Source: Roridomyces roridus | Taxonomy: Eukaryota > Basidiomycota > Agaricomycetes > Agaricales > Mycenaceae | Direction of reading: 5' to 3' | DNA: 64,000 nt | NCBI GenBank assembly: GCA_029378245.1 | Contig: JARKIF010000070.1 | Span: 106,609-170,608, forward strand | Part shown: piece by piece, positions 33,619 to 45,824 of the stretch | How positions within the stretch are numbered: position 1 is the first letter of the stretch | How the letters are laid out: each line of letters begins with the position of its first letter | Made by a program: the position numbers and the translations under genes | The notes under the pieces: generated by a model | Seen by the model: only the letters and a program-made list of their open reading frames with translations | What the model was told of the DNA's origin: nothing | Databases searched by the model: none

Positions 33619-34942
33619 ATGACCGATTGGCACTCGCAAGACGAGGTTAACAAGGATGGTGGTGAGTCTTTGCCTCAACCGAGGTCCGAGAAGATCTACG
33701 GCTGATTACTCTTTAGCTGCATTCAACAGACTCATACACGTCCTATTGGGTCTTTATCTGTAGCATTTTCACACCTTTCGTGCTCTTCTCGCTTATTTGA
33801 AGGCTACAGTTGGGAATGGTGCACCTCCCTGGAATTCGATTGGGACTTTGTGTCAGGAAAACGAATCTTCCGTTGGCCCATGGTATGTGTTATTTGCCGA
33901 TCGCCTCAACTTTTGCTTCCTTGTGCCTCAGATTTTCTATTTTTTGAATCGCTATTGTCTGTTGTTCGCCTTGGTCGGCATGTAAGTGGTAGTGCTCTCC
34001 AACAGACGAAAATGCCGACACGGGCACTCCCAGTACCATTGCTCTGAATGTTACCAGCCAAATTGATTGTCAAAGCCTGTACGCCTTTAACCAGACTTTT
34101 GGAAACGCGTCGATTGGTATGCCGCGTCCTCTGGGGTCAATTTTCAGGATCTCCCCTGACTTTCTCGCAGGTCTGGCTTCCATCAACCTCGCATTACGAA
34201 CGTCAGCACCGAGTCCCTCTTCTTCTGCGCTAGTATCTCAAAATTTTCCCTAGCATCGCCGTATGGAACCGACGAAGGTCCATCTGGCTGCCTCTGCTCG
34301 CTATGATCCTGGGTCACTGGGCTTTGTTGCTTCGAGGTCAGTGGCCTCCGTCCACCCTCCATAGCCGACCTCATCGGTCGAACTCAGGTATAAAACTCAA
34401 GGCAGAATGGGACCCACTGCAGGGCTGCATCATCACCTCCACGAACAGTCGCTTCCTTGCCGCGATCTTCATTTACAGCATGATCTTGGACTTGACGGTC
34501 TTATGCCTTATGGCTTACAAACTCAACTCGTTTCCCACCAAAGGCGAGTCGTCCCACCGGAGGCGAGTCGAAGCTTGTTAGTCTCATCTTCAAGGATGGC
34601 CTGGTGTATTTTGTAATTGCGTGAGTTTTCGCCCGTCTTTGGTCTTTCGCCGCTCTCATCTGCGTGTAAAACAGATTCCTGTCGAATCTCCTAGCAACGG
34701 TGCGTCGACTCCCGGAATTCTTCTTCCTACCTTGATACGCCGTCGCAGATATTCATGCTCCTGGCTCTGAACCCAGTCATGTCGATCATAGCAGACGTCC
34801 CGGCGGCGATATCTTCCACTGTTGGTTTGTCCTTTATACTGCCCGGCATGGCTGACGGACAGAGAAACAGATCGTAGCATGCCGCGTCGTCCGTCGACTC
34901 TCGAATTACGACCGTTCATTCGATGAGATCATTGTTCATTGA
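33619..34942 (+). pseudogene. Multi-pass membrane protein copy B, broken by a 19-base tandem duplication
   Basis: It starts MTDWHSQDEVNKDG at 33619 and follows copy A exon by exon: WEWCTSLEFDWDFVSGKRIF, IFYFLNRYCLLFALVG, FGNASIG, LASINLALRTIAVWNRR, IILGHWALLLRG-like helix, TSTNSRFLAAIFIYSMILD. At 34533-34551 and 34552-34570 a 19-base word, TCCCACC(AAA/GGA)GGCGAGTCG, is repeated in tandem. Nineteen bases shift the frame, giving ESSHRRRVEAC and a stop. Beyond it the original frame resumes (KLVSLIFKDGLVYFVIA and VACRVVRRLSNYDRS) and ends at 34942, also lacking the long soluble tail of copy A. It is likely a young pseudogene, or encodes a protein lacking the last helices. Confidence 0.75.
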
Positions 34943-35310
34943 ACGACCTTTCGCTATACGCAGGCACCTGTATGACGTCTTTCGCACAAAATTTCAAGCC
35001 CTTGTAGCCGCTCAAGTCGTTCGACAGCAAACGAAGAAATTGCTCTGATCGCCGCCTTCAAGCTTCAAGATCAATCTTCTCCATCTGTGTGTGAGCTTCG
35101 ACTCCCACTGTTGTTCCCGAACGGGAACAAAAGCAACACAGGGTCGACCACCTGTGTTGAGGGAACTGTGGGCGCACCCTCTTCGAATTCCTTGACGCGC
35201 ACCATGCGGTTCAAGAGTCAAGACTGACCGGAACCACGACTCAAAAATGATGGTGATGTTCATGGGTAATACTTCGTCAGGTACGGGTAATGGGGGACTG
35301 ACCCCCAAAA

Positions 35311-37320
35311 CTAAACAAGCTGCAGACACAGCGGCAAATTCCCGCCCTTGCCCTCCACCACAGCCTGCAAAGTGGGCGATATCTTGGCCTCAACGCGTGC
35401 ACCAGTGTCTTTGAAGACGATCGACCGGATGAGGGTGGATAGGATGATTTTGAGCTCCAGGATTGCTGTGAATCGTCAACTTCAAGGTTTCCTTCCATCC
35501 AATATTCCAGTGGGAATACTCACCCAACCGCCAACCGATACAATTCCTCGGCCCGTCGCAGAACGTCAATATCCCACTCCACCCATGGGGAAGCGTCGCA
35601 GGGTCAGCACGATGTCCGTCGAGCCACCGAGTCGGGTCGAAAACATCCGCTGCAGGATCCCACACGCTCGGGTTGGTGTTGATCGTTTTGAACGGGATGC
35701 AGAATACCTGGCCTTTGCATACACGAAACGTACTCCCAATTCCCGCGATGGGGGTTGCGAGTGGGATGACGTCGTCTTGCAAGGCGACGCGCTCGGTTTG
35801 TGGGGCGGCTGGGTAGAGGCGGAGTCTATGAAAATAATCAGTTGTGAATACAATTTCTTTGCTCGCCTACCCTTCCTTTACCACCGCGTCCAGGAACTCG
35901 AGTTTCTGGATATCGTCGTAAGATAGATCAACTCCGTAAGAGAGGATCTCTGCACGTAGCCGATCCTGAAAGAGGGTCAACGTCAGTCGATATGAGCCCG
36001 TATTTATTCACCTGAATCGCTGGCTGTCGGGCGAGCTCCCATAATGTGAAGGTGAGTGTGCTCGCGGTCGTTTCGTGACCCGCCATCCTACCTTGAGAGT
36101 CAGCCACCTCGAGTTGTGCAAAAACAGATTCAGTACGAACGTAAAAGTCACGATCTAAAGTTCCAAAACCTTCAGCCCGTTCAACGAGAAACGAAATAAA
36201 AGTACTCACATTGTCGAGGATCTGGTCGTCAGAGAGGGACGGCGCGCCGGTCTCCACCCTTCTCGCGCGAAGTAAAATGCTGACAATATCCTTGCCTTGA
36301 GCTTTCCCTGCACCGAGGTCGAGAATCCTGCGTCCCAGCCTCCGAACGATCATCTTCGTGACTCCCTGGCGCTGCATAGCCGGCAGCGGGGCTCGCGCGA
36401 TTGTAGGGCATGCACGGATTACCAGTGGAGCGAGGAAGGCAAGCGGTTGGAGGCCCGTGTTGACGAAGATCTCCCAGGAAGTGCGGATTTGTGCGGCGTC
36501 AGAGTGGTCGTCATTAGCAAGGCGCGTGGATTGAGCAGAGAATGAGTGCGAGAGTCCGACTATGCCTATGATATCGAGACTCATGCGCTGTCAACTAAGT
36601 TTTCAATGCAGAAGAGGATTTACTCACGTGCAGGCGCTAATGTATGGAACAAGGTTTAGATTTGAACGCGAACCGTCTAGAACTAGGTTGGTGAGCCTTG
36701 TTTCGAGACGCTCCGCGCATTCGTAAATGGCAGGCATCATTTCCCTGACGGCCTCTGGTCTAGGGTCTCGTGAATCGAATTTCAATTGCCACGAGAAAGT
36801 ACATACGAAAACGCGGGGCTCAGCATCCTTCGCTGAAGATGCCAGTCTTCGCCCTCGGCCCAAACTAAACCCTCTCCGAGCATGTTCTTGATCGGAGGAC
36901 GAAATGCAGGGGATTTGACATAAAGGTCGCTGTTGGCAAATATATGCTGAACAGCTGCGTGGTCGGTCGCGATCACCTGAATTACGGTTAGCTTTGGATG
37001 AGCCTCGAAACTTGGGCTGACAATATCTGGATGGAATAACGCTGCTTTGATCTTGAACATGTCTCCGAAGGATCGTGCCCAGACGGAATACATCTGCGTC
37101 GCAGCATGCTGGAACACTAGGAGCTCATGCCCCCACATCCAGCTCGCGATATTTGAAGACTAAATTCCTTGTCAATACGTGGTCTGTACAGCTTCATTGG
37201 ACGTACCGGACCAGGTAGCGCTTGAACGTCGCTCTTAGCTCGGGATTTATTCAGTACAATACGCGTCGTCAGCCCCAAGATTGCCAGAAAGCCGACAGTT
37301 AAAACCAGGGAGTTATCCAT
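35311..37320 (-). CDS. Cytochrome P450, copy 1
   Basis: It starts MDNSLVLTVGFLAILGLTTR, an N-terminal membrane anchor, at 37320, followed by the Pro-rich hinge ALPGP. Recognisable parts are MLGEGLVWAEGEDWHLQRRM (C-helix WxxxR-type region), the I-helix MAGHETTASTLTFTLWELAR, the K-helix EGLR split by an intron before LRLYPAAPQTER, the PERF-like region FDPTRWL, and the heme-binding loop FCDGPRNCIGWRL with the axial Cys. It ends LCLQLV at 35311. About ten short introns. It is a paralogue of the P450 at 41848-43769 with the same exon joins. It would be an ER-anchored monooxygenase; the substrate is unknown. The splice before PEAVREMM uses the acceptor after GACCCTAG. Confidence 0.88.
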
Positions 37321-38205
37321 CGGGCTGAAGGAAGGAGCAATGTTTGTGGGCGCCTCGAAGATGAGAACACATGGATGGGACCCAAATATACTCACGCTGC
37401 ATATCGCCGCGCAGCGTGTTCTACCGACAGCTGGCAGACTGCTCCAGACCGAGTGAGAACTGCATGACGCGTCGCAGCGCCAATGGCTGCCCGACACTGC
37501 CACGAGCAGATGGAGGTTCAGGACAAGAGACGGAGTGATGCGCCGACGGATCAAACGCGTCGCGACGCGTCAATTCCGTAATTCGGGCCAAGACATCATG
37601 CATTATGCATCAGCGCTCGTTCAACGTTCAACCCACTCATTCAACCAGTGAGGGTAGCACCTTGTTTTAGGATACCTATCTGCATCGCGATGCTTGCCAG
37701 GCGACTTGAATCTTGATCATTGGCAGTGGGACCCTGGTTCCCGACGATGTTAATTTGGAGTTCGGATTCCCTGATGGTGGACTCCCGGACTCTAAGGTGG
37801 GACTCGCTCGGCCTCGGAGAGGGTCCCCGGTCTGATGCTTCCGGATGGAAATCTGTGCACCTAATCGCAATAATATCTTGAAAACACCGAATCGACATGC
37901 TGTTTGCCGCCTCGGGGTGACGAGCGCGCCCGACGGTTAGTGGAGAAGCACGTTGATTGTAAATGGCGGTTGAATAGGGCGCCGAAATGCCGGTGATATA
38001 TCAACTATGGGCCGGTCGAGTGTTCGGTAATAGGTACGTATAGCCGCAGGGTAAGGATAAGTACGGTGCTAATCTGTATCGTTATCGGACGTCCCTGTGG
38101 CAAGGCCGATCTTCGAACAGCGTAGGAACTCGACGGCAGATTGGTGTCTTTCTATAAGAGCCCTCTAGAACTTTGCCGGGCCTCCACCATCCCCAGTAAC
38201 AGCAA
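37321..38205. other. Divergent intergenic region between P450 copy 1 and the DUF302 gene
   Basis: No gene supported. It contains promoter sequence for both genes, including TATAAG at 38153-38158, 48 bases before the DUF302 start codon. Confidence 0.45.
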
Positions 38206-38785
38206 ATGGCGACCAAGAAAGTTGAGACCTTCGACCTGCAGCTGGTTACCTACAGCACGCCCCTCCCAGTTGATGTGGTCATTGCACGTCTCGACGCCGA
38301 GGTTGTCAAGGACAAATGCCCCGGGAAGGAGTTTGGAGCCGGCGAGGGCTTCAAGACGAAGGAGGAGGTTGAGGCTGCCCTCACCGCTGGAATCGGCCCG
38401 AGTGGCTTGATGTACGTCTTCCACTTCCGTCCTCCTTCACCACTGATTGAATATGCACAGATACTTCACCGAGTTCGACCACGGCAAATGGCTCCCGTTC
38501 TACCAAGACCCCCCTTTCTCGAAGCCCGCCCGGAGGGTCCTCTTCTACCACATCGGCAACCCCATCATCGCCGAGACCATGATCCGCCACGATATCCGTG
38601 CCTCCCACAACCTCCCCCCTCGCGTTCTCATCGTCGAGCGGGAGGATGGTTCGGGCACCGACGTTCACTTCCACCTTCCATCTTCGGTCATCTACTTGAA
38701 CAGGCCTCACACGGAGATGAAGGCTGCTACTGACAGGCTGGACCGCATATTCGAGGGCATTGGGGAGAGAATCACGGCTGTTTGA
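38206..38785 (+). CDS. DUF302-type small soluble protein
   Basis: It starts MATKKVETFDLQLVTYSTPL at 38206. One intron after GIGPSGLI joins to YFTEFDHGKWLPFYQDPP. It continues RRVLFYHIGNPIIAETMIRH, LPPRVLIVEREDGSGTDVHF, HLPSSVI and ends ERITAV at 38785; about 177 residues. The pattern of an N-terminal strand, a helix, then GNP-IAETM-RHD and LP-RVL-E matches fungal proteins carrying DUF302, whose biochemical role is unknown. No signal peptide or membrane segment. It sits between the two P450s and is not duplicated. Confidence 0.75.
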
Positions 38786-39435
38786 TTTACACCACATATG
38801 TAACTTGTAGAAAACAATGTTGGCTGATCTGAATCTCGGCTTGGATCACTCCTGGAATCGTATTTCCCCGCCGCCGAGCTTGGATACCAAGCGGCGACTT
38901 GAGCAGCAAGCTCGCTACGATCAATGTTGAATTTTCCTTTTCCACGGTTGCCTCTTCTCATTCCACAAGTCAAGCATCCGGCCCCGCGGAGCCGTGGTAT
39001 GTACGGCAGACCCCAGCGTATCTCATCTTTTCAGTCGCTTGTTCAATTCTAGCCTTGGTGCTTCTCTCAATTCCAACAGTTGGCAAACCTAAAACTCTAA
39101 AGAACGCTCATTTCAATTGATTTCGTCTCATCTTTCGTTATAAACTTGTAGAAGCCTCTGATTTCTCAAGGGACCGGGAGATCCCACTGTCGTACGGGCA
39201 GAAGCACGGATGTACGAATGTCCGATGTCGTCGTTGTCGGAGTGAAGAAATGAGCGTGGCCCGGCATCCCGCAGATGGACCAATTTAGAGACTCGCACAC
39301 GCCGTCGGTCAATCCATCCATCCATCCATCCATCCATCCATTCGTGTGTAACGGTACCGGTGATCTACAATGTGCGGGTGCGGGGTATCCAGCCTCCGAG
39401 TCTCCCATTTTTCCTTCTCTTCTCTTCTCTTCTCT
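38786..39435. other. Intergenic region with simple repeats
   Basis: Convergent region between the DUF302 gene and membrane protein copy C. It contains a (ATCC)7 array and, at about 39412-39437, a run of TCTCT units next to the stop codon of copy C. Confidence 0.5.
39313..39340. repeat. (ATCC)7 microsatellite
   Basis: Seven perfect tandem copies of ATCC. Confidence 0.9.
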
Positions 39436-40932
39436 TCAAACAGCACTACCCTTGGCATCCATATCATAGTCGCTGTTCACATCCGTCTGTCGCTTCAGCT
39501 CCACCTCAGTGATGCTGTACTCGGTCGGGCTAGTAGGCTCCTCCGCCCGCACAAACGTTTCCATCTGAGAAGAATAATTGTGAGTTATGTGGTTCGGATC
39601 CCCGAGAGAGCGAGAATGACAAGAAGCGTGCATACCTGTACATGGACCCCGGGCTGCATGTGCTTATTTGCAGTGGTGACTCCACGGTTGCCGCTGGTTC
39701 CCCCGCGATACCCACCCGAGCTGAAGCCGCCCGAAGCGGAGCTTGAGGGTTGGCTAGATAGGTGGTCAGCGGTGTTCTATCGTATTCCAGTTATCCAAAC
39801 ACTTACTACATCTCAGGTCCCTGACTTGTGAAATTCGTAAGCCGGCGCACAGCGCGGGTGGCGACGATCTGCAAAAGTGAGTCGGCGCCGAAATCCAGAA
39901 ATAACACGGACGGTAGATGCAATGGCTGCCGGAACGTTGAAGATGATACTCATAATCGGATTGAGATCCAAGAACATGAATACAGTTGCAATCAAATTGG
40001 ACAGGAATCTAGAGAAGAGGATGTGAATGAATAAAGGAAGATTGAGAAACCACTCACGCAACAAAGAAAAAGACGAGTCCATCTTTGAATATCATCTTGG
40101 TAAGCCCGCTCGCACCGCGTCGACTGCCGAGCTTGTACAAGTTGAGAAGGAACACGATCAGGTCAAAGCACATGGAATAGGTGAAAGTCGCGGCCAATAT
40201 CTTGTTATTCGTGCTGACAATCTGGCAAGTGTTGGCGTCGGCAACCCATGCCGCCTTCAAGAGGACACCTTGAAGAATCAGACTCCAATGTCCGAGAATA
40301 ATCACAGTCAACAGGATCTTGATCCACATAGCTTGGGACCTGAACATGGATATCAGAACGTTCCAATCTAAAATAGGTGCCCAATACCAGATAGCGATTG
40401 TCCGGAGTGATAGGTTTATGCTCGCGAGACCAAGGGCAGCGTCACCCGCAAATTGATTGAACGTGTAGACGGCTTGGCAGTTTATCTCCCTGAGATATCG
40501 ATCAGCCATACGTCCATTTCATCGGTACGCGCAGCGTACGTCGTAGCGTCGAGAGCGACCAAGCTGATTGCAAGTATGAGGCAACGAACGCAGGGCATGA
40601 AAGATCGCTTACATCCCAACCATGGCCCCAAGGAGGAGATATCTATTCGCGAAATAGAATATCTACCGCGATAGAGTGAACACTCTGAAACGCAAAATGG
40701 GTAGAGTGAGTACGCACCAAAGGCCACGCAAACCTCTTCCGCCCAGTAAGGACCTCCCAATCGAACGGCAGGGAGACGAACCACTCCCATCTGAGTCTAA
40801 TGAGCCGAATATTCTCTTCGAGGTTGAGTCGGACGAGTATGCGTACGCGTAGAGGGCAGCACAGCTGTGCATGAACTTGACAAAGACGCCCTCGTCGACG
40901 CCCAGTTCTGCAAGAGATCCCCAGTTGGGCAT
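39436..40932 (-). CDS. Multi-pass membrane protein of the same orphan family, copy C
   Basis: It starts MPNWGSLAELGVDEGVFVKF at 40932. Later exons carry EINCQAVYTFNQFAGDAALG, LASINLSLRTIAIWY, LLTVIILGHWSLILQGVLLK, STNNKILAATFTYSMCFDL, GLVFFFVAFLSNLIATVFMF and LDLNPIMSIIFNVPAAIAST, then a soluble tail ending DYDMDAKGSAV at 39436. Motifs align with copy A, such as LASINLSLRTIA, the ILGHW helix, STNN and LNPIMSII, but the loops differ, so this is an older duplicate than A/B. About seven hydrophobic segments. Function unknown. The gene is head to head with P450 copy 2, with about 915 bases between the start codons. Confidence 0.78.
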
Positions 40933-41847
40933 GGTTGTTGAGAGGCAGAAGGGGGAAGGGAAGGGTGCGGGTGACTCCGCAGAGAAGGCATTTTAATAGT
41001 AAAAACGTCGCCGTGCTTGAGCGCAGGAAGCGTGGACAAGGTATATGGAGATACCAATCCTAGATCCAGAATGCCAGAGAATCGTGCGTTCCGATTTAGT
41101 AAGTGGAGAGAGGCTGTAACGTCAGGGCGCTCAAAGAGAAGCACGCGGCGGACCAAATGTTGCTGAGAATCAGAAAGTGGTCTATCCTTGAGAGAGTATC
41201 TAGAGAGTCGACCGGCGAAAAATGAGAACCATGCGAGCTTTCGGACAAATTGGCAACACGTCCATTCCATGCTTTGCAACGGATAATGGGCGGGATGAAG
41301 GGTAAAGTTAAAGGACAGCGGGTATGGTTCTTTGTGAAGAGCCAGCCTGGCAAAGATTTGCGTGGGATTGCTAAAATTGTGACCGTCGAGGACATCGTCC
41401 GAAGCGGATCAGTTTCTGATTTCTCCGCCAAAACAGGTTGCTTACATTTTCCTCCTCCTTCCCATCCACTCTCACGATTGGCAATTGCATCTTCCACCCT
41501 GCCATAAAGATCCCGGCCGTGTTGACCAAGTCCTAAGCTCCCCTGTCTTAGCCCAATGCTGCATGTGCCACGTGGCCCACTGTGCTGTCGGCAGTGCCCA
41601 CGGCAGCAGGCCGATCGCCCGAAACATTCGGCCGAAATATTGGTGGACACCCAATGTACTGTTCTGAATGGAATTTTTGACAGCATCATCGGCGGAAGGG
41701 GACTTTGGCAACCAACTTAAAAGCTTGCGAGTTCTTCTCTGGAGTATCTGTCCAATCCCAGTTCCATCAGAATCCAAGGCACGAGCTACCAGTCCGTTTT
41801 GCTCTCTTATCCTCCGCGTCGAACGCATCTATCTGCTCCATCGTACC
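40933..41847. other. Divergent promoter region between membrane protein C and P450 copy 2
   Basis: Frames on the minus strand (41096-41689 and 41472-41828) are long but show no domain, and their translations are Ser/Arg-rich. No gene called. Confidence 0.4.
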
Positions 41848-43769
41848 ATGAATCACTCTGCTCTGGGCCTCCTTGCTGTCTTCGCTCTGATTGCACGCGC
41901 TGCTTTCAGCAAATTTCGAGTCCGTGATGACGTTCCTCGCCTGCCTGGTCCAGTGCGTTTTGACTTTTTACTTTTGCCGGTACTGGTAACATTTTACTGC
42001 AGTCTTCGACTATTGCCAGCTGGATCTGGGGTCATGAATTTCTCGTCTTCCAGCATGCTGCGACGCAAATGTACTCTATCTGGGCACGGTCCTTCGGAGG
42101 CTTGTTCAGGATCAAAGCTGCTTTATTTCACCCTGATATAGTTCGTTGGACCCTTCTGCACAGTAAAAATCGACTAAAGAGAACGCAGATAGTCGCCACC
42201 GACCACGCTGCGGTGCAGCATATATTCGCAAAGAGTGACGTTTATGTCAAGTCCCCGGCGTTTCGCCCTCCGATCAAGAATCTGCTTGGAGAAGGTCTAG
42301 TTTGGGCAGAGGGCCAAGACTGGTACCATCAGCGCAAGATGCTGAGTCCGGCCTTCTCTGCCGATTCTATCAAGGAGATGACCCCTGCTATTCACGAATG
42401 CGCCGAGCGCCTGGAAACACGACTAACCAACCTCCTCCTTCTCGACATTCCTCGTTCAAAGAATGGAACTAATCTCAATATTGTTCAATACATCAGCGCC
42501 TGTACGTGAGTATAGGATTCCGTCCTGCCAGCCCACAAAACGATCTAACGCCAAACGAGTCTTGATATCATAGGCATCGTCGGTCTATCGCACTCATTCG
42601 CCGCCCAATCCACCGCCCGCCCTGGCAATATCCACTCCGACGCCGCCCAAATCTGCGCATCCTGGGACAGCCATGTAAACACCGGCCTCAAACCGCTCGC
42701 CTTCCTCGCTCCACTGGTAGTGCGCACCGTCCCCGCAGTGGCACTAGCCCCACTTCCTCTTATGCAGAGTCAGGGTGTCGTGAAGACGATTGTAAGGCGG
42801 ATTGGGTGCAAGATCCTTGAACGCGAGGCCAAGAAAGAGTATTCGGACCACTCGCCGGCCAAGGACATTCTCAGTATCTTGCTCCGTGCGAGAAGGGCTG
42901 GTAAAGATGAATATTTGCTCTCGGATGAGCAGATTCTCGACAATGTCTGTATTTTTCTTCCGCTCCATTGATTCACTTAATCCCGCCGTTAGATATCCAC
43001 CTTCACGTCTGTTCATTTCTTCTTCCAGGAGCTCGTCTCTGAATTGATCTTCAGAATGGTCGGACACGAAACGACTGCAGGCAGTCTTGCATTTACTTTA
43101 TGGGAGTTGGCGCGAAATCCTGCTGTTCAGGTAAATCCCAACGCCGGTGAAATTAACCGTACTAACCCACCCCAGGACCGGCTGCGCGAAGAGATACTTT
43201 CGTGCGGACGTGACCTGTCCCACGACGATGTTCAGAAACTCGAGTTCCTGGACGCTGTAGTCAAAGAAGGGTAAGACAACTTAAACGAGACGACGACGTG
43301 ATTCAACTTGCTTAGACTTCGTCTCCACCCGGCGTCGCCCCAGACAGAGCGCATCGCTCTACAAGACGACGTCGTCCCACTATCCTCTCCAATTTCGGGG
43401 CTCGGTGATACCTTCAGAGTGAAGAAGGGACAAGTTATCCACATACCATTCCGAACCATGAACACCAACCCCGAAGTCTGGGGCCCTTCAGCAGACATAT
43501 TCGATCCAACGCGGTGGCTCCAAACGCACCGCGATCCGGCATCTCTGCCGCATGGGTGGAGCGGAATCCTAACATTTTGCGACGGGCCGAGAAACTGTTT
43601 GGGTTGGCGGCTCGCCGTGCTCGAGTTTAAAATCATTTTGGCGACCCTGGTTCGGTCGATCGTGTTTTCTGACACCGGGGCACGCGTTGAGGCGAAAATA
43701 TCGCCGACGCTGCAAGCGGTGGTGGATGGAAAGGCCGGTGTTCTGCCTCTCTACTTGCGGCTCGTTTAG
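41848..43769 (+). CDS. Cytochrome P450, copy 2
   Basis: It starts MNHSALGLLAVFALIARAAF (membrane anchor) at 41848 and has the hinge RLPGP. The next exon gives SSTIASWIWGHEFLVFQHAA, then AALFHPDI. The C-helix region is LLGEGLVWAEGQDWYHQRKM; the I-helix is MVGHETTAGSLAFTLWELAR; the K-helix EGLR is split by an intron before LRLHPASPQTER; FDPTRWL and the heme loop FCDGPRNCLGWRL follow. It ends LYLRLV at 43769. All catalytic motifs are intact. Paralogue of copy 1 with the same intron positions, on the opposite strand and 4.5 kb away. One of the shorter introns (near 42955-43030) leaves room for alternative joining before ELVSELIFRMVG. Substrate unknown. Confidence 0.88.
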
Positions 43770-44126
43770 TGTGCTAGCGCTGTCCTGTTGTATCATTATT
43801 CAACTGTAAAAAGAAAAACCTCGCAGATCTCCGCGTACTTACCTTTCTCGCAGGCGGTTTCTGGTTCATTCGTGGTGAAATCGTCTGCCCTTCAGATTTG
43901 TGTGGGGGTTCAAAAAAAGGTGCGCCGACAACCCGACAATTGATCATACCCGGCCAGCTCGGACCCTGTATTGTTAAGACGGCCAAGAAAAGATAGTCAC
44001 CCTTTATTGACAACTTCAAGTTCAGGTTTGGTGGCAAGAGGCTAAGTACAAGAGGAAAGCCAATGCGGGACACGTGACTCTTTCTTTGTTTGTCTGATCG
44101 TACAAACACTCTTGCTTACAACCACC
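43770..44126. other. Intergenic region between P450 copy 2 and the Alba gene, no gene seen
   Basis: Nothing recognisable; 3' flank of the P450 and promoter of the next gene. Confidence 0.45.
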
Positions 44127-44943
44127 ATGGCAGACGCGAAAGGAAAAGGGAAAACGCGCGAAGAGCCGGTCCCAGACCCACTAGACAACCCCCATCTCAT
44201 TCGGATTTCAAATCACGGTAAAATCACCGGTTGGGTCGCACATGCCCTTGATTTTCTCGATGTTTGTTTCAAACCCATTGTGCCACGGATTTTTGCTGAA
44301 AACTGGTTCTCAGAAACACGAGGATATCCCGATTGTTTTGCACACTCTGCCAGCCACTTCCAAACCAGATCCACCCTCCGAAAATCCCGACGCCGCGCCG
44401 ACGAAACCCACAACCCCGCCTTCGTTCGCGCACACCGCGTCGACCGTACCCCGATTGATATCCGTGGTCGAGATTATCAAGCGGGAATACATTAAAAAGC
44501 TGGATCTGGAACACTCGAGCATTCTAACGGGTTTGCATCAATACAACGAAATTGGGACGCTCGAGGAGCTTGGTCTTGTCGCTCCCGTCGCGGATGATCA
44601 GCAGGACGCGGAAACCAGACGATCACAAGAAATTGTGGCTGCATTGCAAGGAAAATCACAGCAAGTGTCGTGCCACCCGTGTGTTCCACCTTGAACTCAT
44701 ATCGCGCATCTAGTGTGAAAACCAAACAAACCCCGTTCATGAAAATCACTCTGAGTCGGACGAAGCTGACGGACCTAGATGGTGCCACGTACGTGGGGTC
44801 CGAATACCTCTGGTCGTACTCACGATCCTGGCAGATACCAGGCTCCCTTGATGAGAAAGATTTCGAAATCGGCGAAACAACGCGCGAGACGGAGGGAGAG
44901 AAAGGCTGGTGAGGCGATGGATGTCGAGGAGGAAGCTGCCTAG
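44127..44943 (+). CDS. Alba-domain nucleic-acid-binding protein
   Basis: It starts MADAKGKGKTREEPVPDPLD at 44127. Then NPHLIRISNHGKITGWVAHA and LDFL lead into an intron; exon 2 continues EDIPIVLHTLPATSKP, a Pro-rich linker, and STVPRLISVVEIIKREYIKK, LTGLHQYNEIGTLEELGL. This is the Alba fold: an IRIS-type first strand, a helix, and PRLISVVEIIKR. A last exon reads TKQTPFMKITLSRTKLTDLD and ends with a basic segment (SKSAKQRARRRERKAGEAMD) and VEEEAA at 44943. Eukaryotic Alba proteins bind RNA and include subunits of RNase P/MRP (POP6, POP7 types). About 230 residues. I am sure of the Alba family but not of which subunit type it is. Confidence 0.8.
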
Positions 44944-45157
44944 TAAGTTCTATCGTCTCGCTTGAAGTAATACCCTCAATTCGCAGGATAACTTTACTGC
45001 TACTAGAAACGTCGATATCATTCCGATGTCACGAGAACGAGACGGCTCCTTTGAGATAGCATACTCAATTCTACGGTTCGACTGATTTTAGGTCGGTCGC
45101 TCCTGCCTTTTTCAACGTTTCAACCAGGCTTTGTGGCGAGAAGTCAGAAATCTGTCT

Positions 45158-45170
45158 CAAGGCAGTGCAT
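45158..45170 (+). promoter_or_regulatory. Upstream element CAAGGCAGTGCAT of small gene 1
   Basis: Identical in 16 bases (TCTCAAGGCAGTGCAT) to the element at 46371 and similar to those at 45825 and 28930. It ends 56 bases before the ATG at 45226. Confidence 0.5.
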
Positions 45171-45225
45171 GACACTGACACTTTGAATGTCACGCTGGCG
45201 GACGAGCACCGCCGGATCCACCGCC

Positions 45226-45698
45226 ATGGACCACGCAATGGAGTCGGACGATGAGCTTAAGGCAGAGAGGGAGAGGCTGTCTAATGGCACTCCCCTTTGT
45301 GACAGGAAGACTAGTGGCCTCAACCTAGAGATACGTCAAGCTGGTATCGGCACGGGGAAACTTCTCTCAAAGCTCAGGAGTACGTCCAGTCCACTTTCTC
45401 GAGGTCGATAGGGACCGACGACTCGGCAGAGAAGAGGCATAAAAAGAACGACGATGGTGCAGTCACCACCGGTGCCACTACAGCGTCCGCTTTCACGGCC
45501 GCCTCCTCTGAGAACAAGGTTTCGGTGGCGGCAACGGGCATCCCACCCTCGCCCTCCGCGCCGAACCCAGCGCCTCTACCCAGGACGAACTCGTCCACTA
45601 GGTCCTCGACGGTGGACGACGGTGACACCTCACTCTCACCCACAGAAGAGCTGTTACCCGGACCAGAAAATTCGAAGGGTCTTGTGGACGAAGGTTAG
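45226..45698 (+). CDS. Small basic protein of the RQAGIDAGKFLSKL family, member 1
   Basis: The chosen start at 45226 (MDHAMESDDELKAERERLSN) has CCGCC before the ATG and keeps the distance to the upstream element seen in other members; an ATG at 45187 is possible. The core is SGLNLEIRQAGIGTGKLLSK. A 50-base phase-1 intron (45380-45429) has GTACGT and the word CCGACGACT near its end, aligning with the introns of the other members. Exon 2 begins KKRHKKNDDGAVTTGA and continues as a Ser/Thr/Pro-rich, disordered-looking tail ending SKGLVDEG at 45698. Predicted length is 140 residues, the longest member. No membrane segment or known domain. Function unknown. Confidence 0.62.
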
Positions 45699-45824
45699 AG
45701 TTTGGAGGCCCAGAGGAGTTAGGCCATCGGATATGTATTGTATGATACATAGGTCGACAAGCTGTATCCTGGACTGCTGCGTGAGCGTCGTTGTTTTGAT
45801 GGACCACGTTTTCGGTGCCATCGC

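Noticed and set aside
39313..39340. (ATCC) array as a CRISPR or minisatellite of interest
   Set aside because: A plain tetranucleotide microsatellite without spacers.
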